Assembly (NCBI GenBank): GCA_016841325.1
Contig: JAENZJ010000004.1
Coordinates: forward strand, 1-64,000
Source: Thermincola carboxydiphila
GTDB lineage: Bacteria; Bacillota; Thermincolia; Thermincolales; UBA2595
Direction of reading: 5' to 3'
Length of the DNA: 64,000 nucleotides
Shown here one piece after another: positions 46,739 to 55,429 of the stretch; the stretch's first letter is position 1; every line of letters starts with the position of its first letter. A program made the translations under genes and the position numbers. The notes under the pieces were generated by a model that saw only the letters and a program-made list of their open reading frames with translations, was not told the DNA's origin and made no database searches.

Positions 46739-48064
46739 ATGAAATTACTTTTAATAACTGCATCTTCCAATGAGATTAAACGAATAAGAAAATCAAGAGT
46801 TATAGGATTCCAGCAAGTTACAATGCCATATCTGGCCGCTATGGTGCCACACCATTGGAGTATAGAACATATTGATGAAGATGTTAACAGAGTTGACATT
46901 AATACAGATGCAGACCTTGTCGCCATTACTTTTCATACTCCCAGTACCAATCATGTTTATGAACTTGCTGCACAGTTTAGACAAAATGGTGTTCCTGTGG
47001 TATTAGGGGGTCCTCATGTTTCTTTAGTCCCTGAAGAGGCTGCCCGGCATGCGGACGTTATTTTTGTTGGTGAAGCAGAACAGTTATGGCCGGAATTTCT
47101 GAACGATTTTGAACGAGGCCGATCTAAAAAGATTTACAAGCAAGATGTCGTTCCCTCCCTTGAGGGTATACCGATGAGCAGAAAAGATCTCCTCTACAGA
47201 AAAGACTTGTCAGGAGGAATCATATTCGCATCCCGCGGTTGCCCTAACAAATGTGAATTCTGTACTATCTCAGTAATGTACCAGAATTCTTTCAGAAAAA
47301 GGCCTGTTGAGGAGGTTGCACGGGAATACGGCTCCTTTAAAGGCAAAGTTATTATCTTCTGGGATGACAATATTGCAGGCGATATATACTTTGCTAAATG
47401 CCTTTTCAAAGCCATAACACCATATAAAAAATGGTGGAGCAGCCAGGCCAGTATTCATGCCGGACAGGATGATGAGTTTTTGGAACTGGCAGCCAAGAGT
47501 GGATGTAAACAACTATTTATAGGCCTCGAATCTGTTTCCCAAAAAAGCCTTAATAATGCCAGCAAGACTTTTAACAGAGTCGATGAATATTATAAGATTA
47601 TCGAAAAAATCCATTATTACGGTATTGCTGTACAGGCAGGGGTAGTCTTCGGTTTTGATGACGACGACAAAACAATATTCAGACAAACTATCAACTTCCT
47701 CGAAACAGCCGGGGTTCAAAATGCCACTTTCAACATTCTGACTCCTTACCCAGGAACACCTTTGTTTAAACGGCTGCAAGATGAGGGCCGAATCCTTACC
47801 TTTGATTGGAGCAAATATAATGCTAGAACATATGTTGTTTACCGACCCAAAAACATGACTCCTGAGGAACTGCTTGAAGGATTTAACTGGGTAAACCAAA
47901 GGTTTTATTCAATCAGAAGCATTATAAAAAGGATTGGCAATTCTCCCACCGGAATGTGGTGGACTCTTCCTCTTAACCTGGCTTATTATTTTTCTAATAA
48001 GTTCTACGGATACGGTAATATTGGGTATGCTAGTTATCTACTAACCCACGATGAAATAGTATAA
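46739..48064 (+). CDS. B12-binding-domain radical SAM protein
   Basis: The 441-aa product has an N-terminal Rossmann-like cobalamin-binding-type domain (about 1-140, with LVAITFHTPSTNHVYELA and VPVVLGGPHVSL) and a radical SAM core. The core's Fe-S motif is GCPNKCEFC near residue 165, followed by IFWDDNIAGD and the GLESVSQKSL segment. The C-terminal 90 residues are helical. This group includes hopanoid, bacteriochlorophyll and phosphonate methylases, so the substrate cannot be told. AAAGGAT precedes the ATG. It stands alone between degraded genes. Confidence 0.9.
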   Translation: MKLLLITASSNEIKRIRKSRVIGFQQVTMPYLAAMVPHHWSIEHIDEDVNRVDINTDADLVAITFHTPSTNHVYELAAQFRQNGVPVVLGGPHVSLVPEEAARHADVIFVGEAEQLWPEFLNDFERGRSKKIYKQDVVPSLEGIPMSRKDLLYRKDLSGGIIFASRGCPNKCEFCTISVMYQNSFRKRPVEEVAREYGSFKGKVIIFWDDNIAGDIYFAKCLFKAITPYKKWWSSQASIHAGQDDEFLELAAKSGCKQLFIGLESVSQKSLNNASKTFNRVDEYYKIIEKIHYYGIAVQAGVVFGFDDDDKTIFRQTINFLETAGVQNATFNILTPYPGTPLFKRLQDEGRILTFDWSKYNARTYVVYRPKNMTPEELLEGFNWVNQRFYSIRSIIKRIGNSPTGMWWTLPLNLAYYFSNKFYGYGNIGYASYLLTHDEIV

Positions 48065-48341
48065 GCACCTACTGACCAATAATATAGTGTAAAACCCTTA
48101 AAAGACGGTGGAAGGTCATTAATACGAATAGAATAGCGGGTAACAGCAATGGCCTTCGTTTCAGCAAAAGAATATGTGGCCACAGCCAAGCATCCACCGA
48201 CTATAAAGGCACGTCGCTAAATTTTAGGAATTTCCTTTTATTTTTTCAATTCAATTGATACTGTTCCGGTCACCTTTACCAGCAATAGGATAATATGCTT
48301 GATAGTCTGACCGGTAAGTTAACTTGCCGTTACATTTTTGC
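48065..48341. other. Intergenic stretch without a supported gene
   Basis: A 24-codon frame near 48158 (MAFVSAKEYVATAKHPPTIK) looks slightly protein-like but is too short to call. No clear RNA gene or terminator was seen. Confidence 0.3.
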
Positions 48342-48776
48342 TTATTTTACTCTTATCTTGAATGCGTATATTGAGTGGCCCTGATCCCATTCGCCTCTAA
48401 TCTCAAAAACATAAATGCCTTCTTCCTCTGGCATAATGACAGTGTTGTGATCTATGTTGTATTTTAAAGACCCTGCTTCAGTCCATAACATTACATCAAC
48501 ATTATTGGGCTTATAATTAAATGTAACCTTTAAGTTGCTCTGTGGAGCCACTGTAGTTGGAGTAGTGTTTTCCACCAGTTCAGGTGGTACAGGAGAGTCT
48601 GCCTGAACACTTTTAGTAAATGTTTCCCATCCATAACTACCCTGCAAAACTTTTACTGGCTCGTTCCGATATGTTACTTTGGGCATTGGTGGCTTGTCAG
48701 GGGTTGATAAGATTACAAATGCTAAGAAGCCAATGGAAAAAATAATTAAAACTAAAATAATCCTTTTATAATTCAC
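48342..48776 (-). CDS. Exported/membrane-anchored hypothetical protein, 144 aa
   Basis: An N-terminal membrane helix (residues 5-24) is followed by a proline/threonine-rich linker and a beta domain of about 75 residues (SNLKVTFNYKPNNVDVMLW, EGIYVFEIRGEWDQGHSIYAFKIRV). That end looks like a small Ig-like or bacterial copper-resistance-type strand set. It probably faces outward. The family is not recognised. It lies 22 bp after the SHOCT gene in the same direction. Confidence 0.65.
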   Translation of the reverse strand: MNYKRIILVLIIFSIGFLAFVILSTPDKPPMPKVTYRNEPVKVLQGSYGWETFTKSVQADSPVPPELVENTTPTTVAPQSNLKVTFNYKPNNVDVMLWTEAGSLKYNIDHNTVIMPEEEGIYVFEIRGEWDQGHSIYAFKIRVK

Positions 48777-48798
48777 TTTGTGCCCACCTTTTCATAAA

Positions 48799-49005
48799 TC
48801 AAGATTTCAGTATCTGATTCTTTTTTGCTTCATACTCTTCCTTTGTGATTATCTGATCATCATAGAGTTTTTTCAGTTTTCTCAGTTGAACATCAAAATC
48901 CACTGCATCAGGGGTCACCTTTTGATATATCTCCATAGCCGTATCCGACCCGAAATTTATAAAAACAATACCGGCATTCACCGGCTGAGTCTTGATCTCA
49001 ATCAA
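48799..49005 (-). CDS. SHOCT-domain protein, 68 aa
   Basis: The C-terminal half LRKLKKLYDDQIITKEEYEAKK is a SHOCT (short C-terminal) domain, a small oligomerisation motif found at the ends of many bacterial membrane and secreted proteins. The N-terminal part is unknown. It overlaps the end of the upstream SH3-type lipoprotein gene by eight bases, so it probably belongs to the same transcript. It could be a detached tail of a larger protein. Confidence 0.6.
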   Translation of the reverse strand: MIEIKTQPVNAGIVFINFGSDTAMEIYQKVTPDAVDFDVQLRKLKKLYDDQIITKEEYEAKKNQILKS

Positions 49006-49573
49006 GGTCAGGCCCTGTGAATTCTACTACGTTTTCAGGTATCCACCCATTTACCCCCCCGGCAAACTGGGCCCGAACCCACCCGTTACGCCGTTCTTCT
49101 ATCAACAACTGCCCTTCTGCATTCACCACATCCGGAAGTTGTTTTCCATCAGGCGGCGGACCATCCATAAGATAAGATTCTTTCTTTAACCGGCCTTCAA
49201 GTAATGTAAGCCCTTCCGGAGTGCCAGTAATGACGTCCGTTTTGACCCAGCCGAGGTTATCGGCAGGAGTATCATATGTATATATGACTATCTTGATCCA
49301 GTCTTCCTGTTCATCTATAACAGTTACGACTCTGCCTTTGATTATGTCGTTCCTTATTCTCGTTCCGTTGGGTTTATCATAAAGCGCCGTGTCATTTTGA
49401 ACGTATGCTGTTTTCTTGGCCTGTAATTCAAACTTAGATTTAGCCTGATTGTCGGTTATTTTTCTGCTCTTCGCATTAAAAAAAGTAAATTCAGGTATTG
49501 AACACCCACTAATAATTAAGATGGATGTTATTAAGATACAAAAAGTGAAGGCGTTAGGCCGTAGTACTCTCAT
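48998..49573 (-). CDS. Lipoprotein with two SH3-like domains, 191 aa
   Basis: The signal peptide ends in a lipobox ISGC (Cys24), so the protein is anchored outside the membrane. Two bacterial SH3-type domains follow: ALYDKPNGTRIRND with the TVIDEQEDWIKIVIY strand, and a second with ESYLMDGPPPDG, ending in WVRAQFAGGVNGWIPENVV. Such domains bind cell-wall peptides. No catalytic domain is attached. It begins a small run of exported proteins. Confidence 0.8.
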   Translation of the reverse strand: MRVLRPNAFTFCILITSILIISGCSIPEFTFFNAKSRKITDNQAKSKFELQAKKTAYVQNDTALYDKPNGTRIRNDIIKGRVVTVIDEQEDWIKIVIYTYDTPADNLGWVKTDVITGTPEGLTLLEGRLKKESYLMDGPPPDGKQLPDVVNAEGQLLIEERRNGWVRAQFAGGVNGWIPENVVEFTGPDLD

Positions 49574-49743
49574 ATGATCACTTCCTTTAAATTAACATTG
49601 TTGACCATTAACTAACCAAAAAGTATATCGAACAAATTTCCTAGTCCGTCCTTACCTTCTAGAATATTCCTCTCAAAACGCCTCTTTTCACTGTCAAACT
49701 TATAATCGGTAATGAAAAAACCTGCACTTGAAGTTTGCAAGCC

Positions 49744-51066
49744 TTACCCCCTCCAATAATCAAACCATTGATCCCATTCTACATATCCATAGAATCCAAA
49801 CCAATCAGCCGGCGACAGTTCATCAATCACCTGTTTTGGATTACTTCCGTCCGCTTCCATTTGCCACAGGCTTGCTTTATCATCTTTGTCCACCCTGACA
49901 AAAAGCATTTTATCACCTTTGGCATCCCAGACCGGGTACTCGTCCCGGTATCGACTGTCATTAGTCAACTGTTTTAATGAACTGCCATCAACATTTACTC
50001 CCCAGATATGCCGCTTAAGCATGACAGCCCGAATTTTTGCTTCATAGTTCCCATCGCCGTTGTACATGTCTTTTTCTTCCGGCCCGGCACTGTATACCAA
50101 TTGTGCGCCGGAAGGAGAAAAAGCAAATGATGATACGGCCTGGCCCTGTGCTGAAACAACGTCTGTATCTTTTGTCTGCAAGTTTATTACCGACAGTTGT
50201 TTATTGACCCAGGTTTCCCGTCCGGTGCCAACTATCAAGGCAGCAAGATTTTGGTCCGGGCCGGCAGCAAACCAGTTTTTATGTACAAGAGAACCACTCC
50301 TCCGGCTATTCTGTAAAAGGTCTTCCCCAGTTTTAATATCAATAGCGGTAAAATCAACTCCGTCTGCGGTAAGAGAGGCGGATTGAGAACCAACCCACAC
50401 ATAAATGGCTTTTCCGTCTGCCGACCACCCAGCAAGGTGTGACAGCATTCCCATTGTTTCTGATGAAGGCCCTATTGCTTTCAGTAAGGGAATTACTTCA
50501 TTATTAGCGATATTCAGTTTCCAGATACCCCCGGATTCCTGCGCCCCGGTCTGGAAGGATTCAAAAGCAAGATACCGGCCGTCAGGTGAATTAAGCAACC
50601 GCCCAAAGTCTTTAATCTTTGAAGGTTCCATCAATACCTTGGTTTCATTGGTTTCAGGCTTAACTGAAACAAGGCCCTGTTCATCCGTCCCGTAATAAAA
50701 AACATCTTCAACGGTTGACCAGGTAAAAGCATTAGATACATTATCTGCTACCACACGGCAGTTGCTGCCATCCGAGCCGGTAACCCATAACTGATTCTTT
50801 TTATGAAAAAGAATCCATTTTCCCGTTTTTGACCAACTGGGCCCGGAGGCACCACCATCAGTGGTGATCTGTCTCACCGGGTCATCGGATAATTCTTTTA
50901 TCCACAGGTTACCGCCTTGAATAAATGCAATCTTTTCCGGACTGCCATTCAATTCAGAATCAGCCTTAGATATTTGATTTTTATTTTTTCCATCACTGCA
51001 ACCAGTGGTTAATAATCCTGTCAAAAAGACGGTCAAAATTAATATTATTGCTCTATTTGTCTTCAC
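49744..51066 (-). CDS. Lipoprotein with TolB-like beta-propeller, 440 aa
   Basis: A signal peptide with lipobox TTGC (Cys23) is followed by a beta-propeller of WD40/TolB-like repeats. The repeats carry GxxLWI, SWSKTGKWILFHK, SPDGRYLAFES, SPSGAQLVYSA and WDAKGDKMLFVRVD motifs. Propeller lipoproteins are usually scaffolds or peptide binders at the cell surface. A GTG start follows AAGGAGC. The next gene upstream is a 58-aa membrane protein. Confidence 0.85.
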   Translation of the reverse strand: MKTNRAIILILTVFLTGLLTTGCSDGKNKNQISKADSELNGSPEKIAFIQGGNLWIKELSDDPVRQITTDGGASGPSWSKTGKWILFHKKNQLWVTGSDGSNCRVVADNVSNAFTWSTVEDVFYYGTDEQGLVSVKPETNETKVLMEPSKIKDFGRLLNSPDGRYLAFESFQTGAQESGGIWKLNIANNEVIPLLKAIGPSSETMGMLSHLAGWSADGKAIYVWVGSQSASLTADGVDFTAIDIKTGEDLLQNSRRSGSLVHKNWFAAGPDQNLAALIVGTGRETWVNKQLSVINLQTKDTDVVSAQGQAVSSFAFSPSGAQLVYSAGPEEKDMYNGDGNYEAKIRAVMLKRHIWGVNVDGSSLKQLTNDSRYRDEYPVWDAKGDKMLFVRVDKDDKASLWQMEADGSNPKQVIDELSPADWFGFYGYVEWDQWFDYWRG

Positions 51067-51089
51067 TTTATCTGCTCCTTAGTTTATGG

Positions 51090-51266
51090 CTATAGGGTTA
51101 AAAGTAAAACGGCCAACCCCAAATAGATTGCCAGAATTCCCCAATCAACAACCTCTGCTTCAGAGGGTCCGAATAGACGGAAAGCAAAAGGAATGCCGAT
51201 AATGATAGAACCAAATCCTTCAATAAGCCACATTTTCTCTAAATTGTTTAACGAAACTGTATTCAA
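51090..51266 (-). CDS. Small membrane protein, 58 aa
   Basis: A TTG start with AAAGGGG seven bases upstream opens 58 codons: NTVSLNNLEKMWLIEG, a membrane helix around GFGSIIIGIPFAFRLFG and a second in VDWGILAIYLGLAVLLLTL. It sits 23 bp before the propeller lipoprotein gene and is probably co-transcribed with it. An internal ATG 11 codons in is an alternative start. Function unknown. Confidence 0.6.
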   Translation of the reverse strand: MNTVSLNNLEKMWLIEGFGSIIIGIPFAFRLFGPSEAEVVDWGILAIYLGLAVLLLTL

Positions 51267-51321
51267 CTTGAGGCCCCTTTCATCGGATAACTTGGTTTCT
51301 TATCTTCTAATATTTTAGATT

Positions 51322-51858
51322 CTACTCAATTAACAAAAAAGAATATCTGTTCATTACTTCAGAGTGATCTTTCAGCACTTGTATTGGAAATCCACAATTT
51401 CTCACAGTACTGAAAATATCTATTCCCAAAGATTCTGCACATGGACGGGATTTCTCGGGATTATTACAATTACTCCTTGAGCCAGTACATGCATTGCACA
51501 TTTGGCATACATCCATGAACAATAAAAAGACTTTATGATACCCTGCTAAGAATACTTTCTTTTCTACATGTAACAATCTCAAGTCAATTTCTTTGCCCCA
51601 TCCGGCCCTATCATTTGGATTGGCAAACCGTTGACTAGTCTTAAAAACAACTATATCACTATAGTTCGATATGAAATCTTTACACTCTGATACGGAAGGA
51701 ACACTTGGAGGGCAGGAGGCATTTTTCCCATAAGAGGAACAACCAAACATGCATTTGAAACGAACCCACTCAGAAATTACAATATCTTTTGAATTAATCC
51801 ATCTAAAACTGTCAAAACCATTATCAACAAAAATTTTTTCTAAAATACTTTTATCCAT
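51322..51858 (-). CDS. DUF2284 cysteine-rich predicted metal-binding protein, 178 aa
   Basis: The product has the DUF2284 cysteine pattern: CMFGCSSYGKNASCPP near residue 40, and CQMCNACTGSRSNCNNPEKSRPC in the C-terminal half. Both clusters suggest zinc or an Fe-S centre, although the function of the family is not established. The ATG at 51858 is preceded by AAAAAGGAGGG. It stands alone, facing away from the lipoprotein pair. Confidence 0.88.
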   Translation of the reverse strand: MDKSILEKIFVDNGFDSFRWINSKDIVISEWVRFKCMFGCSSYGKNASCPPSVPSVSECKDFISNYSDIVVFKTSQRFANPNDRAGWGKEIDLRLLHVEKKVFLAGYHKVFLLFMDVCQMCNACTGSRSNCNNPEKSRPCAESLGIDIFSTVRNCGFPIQVLKDHSEVMNRYSFLLIE

Positions 51859-52236
51859 TAAAATGCCCTCCTTTTTCAAAACTCATGAGATAATTTTATT
51901 TGGCCTACGCGTTGGTAAAACGAACTTATCTGAATGAACGGCTGGCGCGGTTTTTGCCCTGGCCCCTTTAGTGTTCCTCTACCCGTAAAAAGCGGGTTAG
52001 CCAGGCAGGAAGGAAGATGGTCAGGCTGCATCATTGTTAGTGATAGCGCATTTACAAATGACGGCGCACCCCTTGCGGGCAACGAAGTAAAGCCGTTCTC
52101 GCCATTATTAAACGATGTGTCAATGTTCGTGTGCTGCGTAAAGACTTGCCTCTATCTCAAATTTCAGTCTAATCATTATTTACAACTACTATTTTAGATA
52201 CCGGAAGCAACTTTTTTGTTCCCAATTATGGCAAAA
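51859..52236. other. Intergenic region without a supported gene
   Basis: I see no supported gene, RNA or clear terminator here. An 87-codon plus-strand frame at 51934 has no ribosome site and atypical composition, and I do not call it. Confidence 0.4.
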
Positions 52237-52656
52237 TTACCTGGCAGTCAATCTAATAACCTCTTTTATGCCATTCCATTCAACTGTCACAACGATGACA
52301 GTATCACTTTCTGTCAGTGAAGCGTTATTTCCACCATGGCCACCTGATATTATGAGGTACCCATCTTGATTAAGAACTGTATGTCCGCTCCCACTACCAT
52401 GTCGGGTTTCGTATGAGTATTTCACTCTTCCCACACTGGACACGTTAAGGCCTTCATATTTCAGGCTCAATTTTTGAGAAACGTAATTAGAAGAAAGTAA
52501 TTGACCAGATGGGTCTCTTGCGCCGGCTTCTGAAAGTTTTTCCACATAATTTGCTGTCCAGTGATCGCTCTTTCCCTTAAATGTTATGGACTTCTCATCA
52601 TTACACCCGCTCAAAAGTAGCATAAAGACAATCAAAATTATAAGAAAACGGCGCAT
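52237..52656 (-). CDS. Lipoprotein, 139 aa
   Basis: A signal peptide with lipobox LSGC (Cys18) is followed by a beta-rich domain. It shares its opening pattern (KSITFKGKSDHWTANYVEKL) with the adjacent upstream lipoprotein, which reads QLSFKGDSENWKAVLNYKY, so the two are probably diverged duplicates. No enzyme motif is seen. The pair is co-directional with a gap of 23 bp. Confidence 0.75.
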   Translation of the reverse strand: MRRFLIILIVFMLLLSGCNDEKSITFKGKSDHWTANYVEKLSEAGARDPSGQLLSSNYVSQKLSLKYEGLNVSSVGRVKYSYETRHGSGSGHTVLNQDGYLIISGGHGGNNASLTESDTVIVVTVEWNGIKEVIRLTAR

Positions 52657-52679
52657 GGGATTTCACCTTCTCTCCCAAA

Positions 52680-53153
52680 CTATTGATAAGTCAATCTGAT
52701 TGTTTCTTCCTTCCCGTCCCACATTAACTTCAATATAAAGGTACTTTTGGTATCAGGAAAACCTATTGCAGGATGAGGAACCATATTGTTTGCCTGAATT
52801 CTGGTTATTTCTGATGCTCCTTCTCCTCTGACCGTTCCGGATATCGGAAAAACCGTCCCGGGGTCTATTTCTACAGAACCTAAACGTTCGCCCGAATCAT
52901 CAAAAAATTGAAATTCAATTTGACCCAGTGTCTGTTCTTTGCCGGTGTAGTTTATTCGGTAATTGCGTTCTTCTAATCTTCTATGACGAATTTTTCCTGC
53001 CTGAGCGGGCTCAAACAATTCAGTATATTTATAATTGAGTACTGCCTTCCAGTTTTCGCTATCGCCTTTAAAACTTAATTGTTTTATGTAATTAGCAGCA
53101 CAGCCACTTATAAGTATAAGTATCAATGACAAGGTTAATAATTGTTTCTTCAC
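52680..53153 (-). CDS. Lipoprotein, 157 aa
   Basis: A signal peptide with lipobox ISGC (Cys18) is followed by a domain of the same pattern as the next gene: FKGDSENWK near the start, YTGKEQTLGQIEF in the middle and a final strand FILKLMWDGKEETIRLTY. That end matches VTVEWNGIKEVIRLT of its neighbour. It is the first gene of the pair. The role is unknown, but a cell-surface location is expected. Confidence 0.75.
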   Translation of the reverse strand: MKKQLLTLSLILILISGCAANYIKQLSFKGDSENWKAVLNYKYTELFEPAQAGKIRHRRLEERNYRINYTGKEQTLGQIEFQFFDDSGERLGSVEIDPGTVFPISGTVRGEGASEITRIQANNMVPHPAIGFPDTKSTFILKLMWDGKEETIRLTYQ

Positions 53154-53258
53154 CAGTTCACCTCCTAAAATTTACCTTCCATAATACTCTTCGACAATAT
53201 TTCGGCCTAACCTTTTATTTTTTTTAATAACGGAATCGTTTAACAGTCCTAATACCTG

Positions 53259-53560
53259 TGACCTGCTCCCCAAAAATTATCCCAGCTCAAAAGCGAGTCC
53301 GGATGATATAATAAATTGTCGGGAAGGGATTATTGATGAAAAAACAATTCACTGAGGAGCAAATTATCGGTATCTTAGAACAACAGGAAAAAGGTGCAAA
53401 AATGGCTGACATTTGTCGCCAGTATAACATTTGTGAATAGATTTTTTACAAATGGAAATCTAAGTACGGCGGTATGGAAGTCAGTGAAGCCAAAAAACTT
53501 AAGCAACTTTAAGATGAAAACCGTCGGTTAAAGCAATTGTTGCTGATTTTAATTCCCCTC
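53259..53560 (+). mobile_element. Remnant of an IS3-type element (orfA with two stops)
   Basis: A frame starting MKKQFTEEQIIGILEQQEKG at 53336 is the helix-turn-helix OrfA of an IS3-like transposase. It is interrupted by TAG (about 53438) and TAA (about 53510), after which KYGGMEVSEAKKLKQL and DENRRLKQLLL continue in frame. TGACCTGCTCCCC at 53259 looks like the left terminal repeat. orfB and the right end are absent. The element is dead and truncated near the tRNA gene. Confidence 0.75.
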
Positions 53561-53647
53561 AAAAAAAAGTGTGCAGCACAACAAAACTACCGCACACTAT
53601 CAAAAAATACCCACCGCGCACTTCGTCTTAAATTGTCAAACAATTTA

Positions 53648-53673
53648 GGGCCGACGGTAAAATCCGTCAGCCC
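53648..53673 (-). terminator. Hairpin downstream of tRNA-Leu
   Basis: GGGCCGACGG pairs with CCGTCAGCCC, with one G-T-type mismatch. It lies just behind the tRNA 3' end on the minus strand. There is no good T-run, so it may be a weak terminator or a processing structure. Confidence 0.4.
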
Positions 53674-53691
53674 TACAGTAATAAGCAAATT

Positions 53692-53774
53692 TGGTGCGGT
53701 CGATGGGACTTGAACCCATACGGTTGCCCACACGCCCCTCAAACGTGCGCGTCTGCCAGTTCCGCCACGACCGC
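53692..53774 (-). tRNA. tRNA-Leu (anticodon GAG)
   Basis: The minus strand folds as an 83-nt tRNA. The acceptor stem is GCGGTCG/CGACCGC with discriminator A and an encoded CCA. The D-arm contains TGGCAGA, the anticodon loop TTGAGGG gives GAG, and there is a long class II variable arm and a T-arm with GGTTCAAGTCC. It follows the FmdE-like gene on the same strand. A frame across it on the other strand is a shadow. Confidence 0.93.
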
Positions 53775-53894
53775 ATTTTTGGAGTGCCTCAGCAATTGCC
53801 AAGAGCAATTTAGATTATAACAGAAACACTATTCAAAATCAAGGGGATTTTCGTACTTCTGTCTGGTATTTTGTGAGAAGCAGACCTGGTGAAC

Positions 53895-54440
53895 TTACCA
53901 TCCCCTGGTGTATTCTGTAAAACAGTCAGAACACACCGGCCGGCCGTCGCTGAGGCGGGCCCTGGACTCCATAACCCCTTCGCCACAGCAGGAACACTGT
54001 ACAGTTTTAAAAATCACTGCCTTTTCCGGCAGATCCAGTTTAGCCTCCCTGATATCAAACAGTTCCCCGGGATCACTTTCCAGAATCCGTTTCATTTTAC
54101 CTTCCCTGGGTTCATCTTTTTTGGACCCTGACATGGCTTCATATTTAAGGGCAATTCTGACGGCTTTGCCGTCACTCCGGCGCCCCACAGTGAAAACCTG
54201 TTTACCATTATTGCGGAAAATCAGGTTGCCTTTCCCTGCTGTACAGCCGAGCACCGACTGGATTGCATCAATAGAACAACTGTCATTCTCCACAATTGCC
54301 ACCATTTCCTCATCAATGTCCCGGGTATACCCGAGTTCCCTGATTGCAGCTTCTGCCGCCTTAAAGCCTATTGCCAGTCCGGGGCAGGTATGGCCGTGAA
54401 ATTCGGCTGCCTGCTCCCATGGACTTTTATCCATACACAC
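53895..54440 (-). CDS. FmdE-like protein with C-terminal zinc ribbon
   Basis: The product (about 181 aa) has the FmdE/FwdE N-terminal domain (AAEFHGHTCPGLAIG with conserved His and Cys, and VENDSCSIDAIQ further on) and a C-terminal zinc ribbon (CSCCGEGV and CSDC). It is named after a subunit of formylmethanofuran dehydrogenase, but bacterial members outside that complex are thought to bind metal or handle molybdopterin enzymes. The start is the GTG at 54440 or the ATG two codons on. Its promoter carries a CsoR/CstR-like palindrome, suggesting metal or sulfur-stress control. Confidence 0.85.
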   Translation of the reverse strand: MCMDKSPWEQAAEFHGHTCPGLAIGFKAAEAAIRELGYTRDIDEEMVAIVENDSCSIDAIQSVLGCTAGKGNLIFRNNGKQVFTVGRRSDGKAVRIALKYEAMSGSKKDEPREGKMKRILESDPGELFDIREAKLDLPEKAVIFKTVQCSCCGEGVMESRARLSDGRPVCSDCFTEYTRGW

Positions 54441-54464
54441 AACCAACTCCCCCTTTTCATTGTT

Positions 54465-54516
54465 GTACCCCCTAAGGGTATAATAATATATTAGACCCTT
54501 AGAACAATGTTGTCAA
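54465..54516 (-). promoter_or_regulatory. Sigma-A promoter with CsoR/CstR-like operator, upstream of the FmdE-like gene
   Basis: On the minus strand TTGACA (54511-54516) and TAATAT (54488-54493) are 17 bp apart. Six bases downstream of the -10 box is a 17-bp near-palindrome ATACCCTTAGGGGGTAC (54465-54481), of the type bound by CsoR/RcnR/CstR repressors. The same arrangement occurs at 57075-57128. Confidence 0.7.
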
Positions 54517-54630
54517 TCGGTAAAAAAATCAGCTGGAGGTTACCGGAAATTGGTATCGTCATTATACAGGAAAAAATGAAACTTTGTAGAAGTGAGTGTA
54601 GGTCATATTACATAATAGGGAGTGTTATAA

Positions 54631-55365
54631 TTGTTTCCATATACACATATCTGCTTTGCTAATGATACCCTGGGCAAAATAAATGATGAAACAGTCCTTG
54701 GCGCAGTTTTTCCTGATACTGTTATAGCAGGGTTCCTGGAACACGGCACCACACATAACCAGGCGCCTGCCCTGTTCCGGTATCTTAGTGGGCTGGGTAT
54801 TTTAGGGGATTTCTCCAGGGCAGTTATTACCCACAGCACCACTCCAAGGGGCCTCGATTATTACTGTGACGAAAAATATCTGGATTATGAAAAAGGCTAT
54901 GCCTTTGAAATGGCCCGGCCCCTGGTGGATAAGGTTATCCGGAGCTGTAACCTGCCACCGGAAATGGGGTGGTGGAAGGCTCACAATTTTATCGAAATGG
55001 CGGCTGATGTGTGGCTTTATGAAAAACGCCCGGAATTTCATGGGTTCCTAAAGAAGGCCCTTAATAACCAGACTCTGGTCCTGGCCATCAGTCAGGTCCT
55101 GTCCCCGTTTTTTGACGTTCCGGCCGCAAAAATGGCTATGAGTTTTCCGTTATACGGGGAATATGTGACTACCGGTGCCGTTACCTCAGTTGAGCTGGCC
55201 AAAAAATACGGCATGCAGACGGCAAAAAAGCATGGAATCAACATTGACATCATAGCTGCTGCGAAAGTAATTGAAGAAGCAGTTGACATAGTGGACAGTA
55301 CTTTTCCGGATTTTATCACCCATTGTCAGGAAAATGTTACCGAACTGATTAATAATCTCAGATAA
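54631..55365 (+). CDS. Hypothetical 244-aa protein, possibly zinc-phospholipase-like
   Basis: A TTG start (54631) follows AGGGAGTG. The sequence opens FPYTHICFANDTLG and has GAVFPDTVIAG near residue 30, with several histidines (HGTTHNQ, ITHST, KAHNFIEMAADVWLY). These could form a metal site, and the pattern weakly recalls the zinc-dependent phospholipase C-like family. This is a guess. It is divergent from the FmdE-like gene, sharing a 190-bp regulatory region. Confidence 0.7.
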   Translation: MFPYTHICFANDTLGKINDETVLGAVFPDTVIAGFLEHGTTHNQAPALFRYLSGLGILGDFSRAVITHSTTPRGLDYYCDEKYLDYEKGYAFEMARPLVDKVIRSCNLPPEMGWWKAHNFIEMAADVWLYEKRPEFHGFLKKALNNQTLVLAISQVLSPFFDVPAAKMAMSFPLYGEYVTTGAVTSVELAKKYGMQTAKKHGINIDIIAAAKVIEEAVDIVDSTFPDFITHCQENVTELINNLR

Positions 55366-55385
55366 CATAACTCCCACTAATGACC

Positions 55386-55419
55386 AAAGGCGTGTCTCTT
55401 ATAAAGAGGCACGCCTTTT
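55386..55419. terminator. Bidirectional intrinsic terminator
   Basis: AAAGGCGTG pairs with CACGCCTTT, with CTCTT/AAGAG extending the stem. It separates the convergent 244-aa gene and plsC. Confidence 0.85.
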
Positions 55420-55429
55420 CAATGCTGAC

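Noticed and set aside
51934-52197. 87-codon frame in the gap after the DUF2284 gene
   Set aside because: No ribosome site, unusual composition and no recognisable motif.
53587-53808. 73-codon frame across the tRNA region
   Set aside because: It lies over the tRNA-Leu gene; the tRNA fold explains the sequence.
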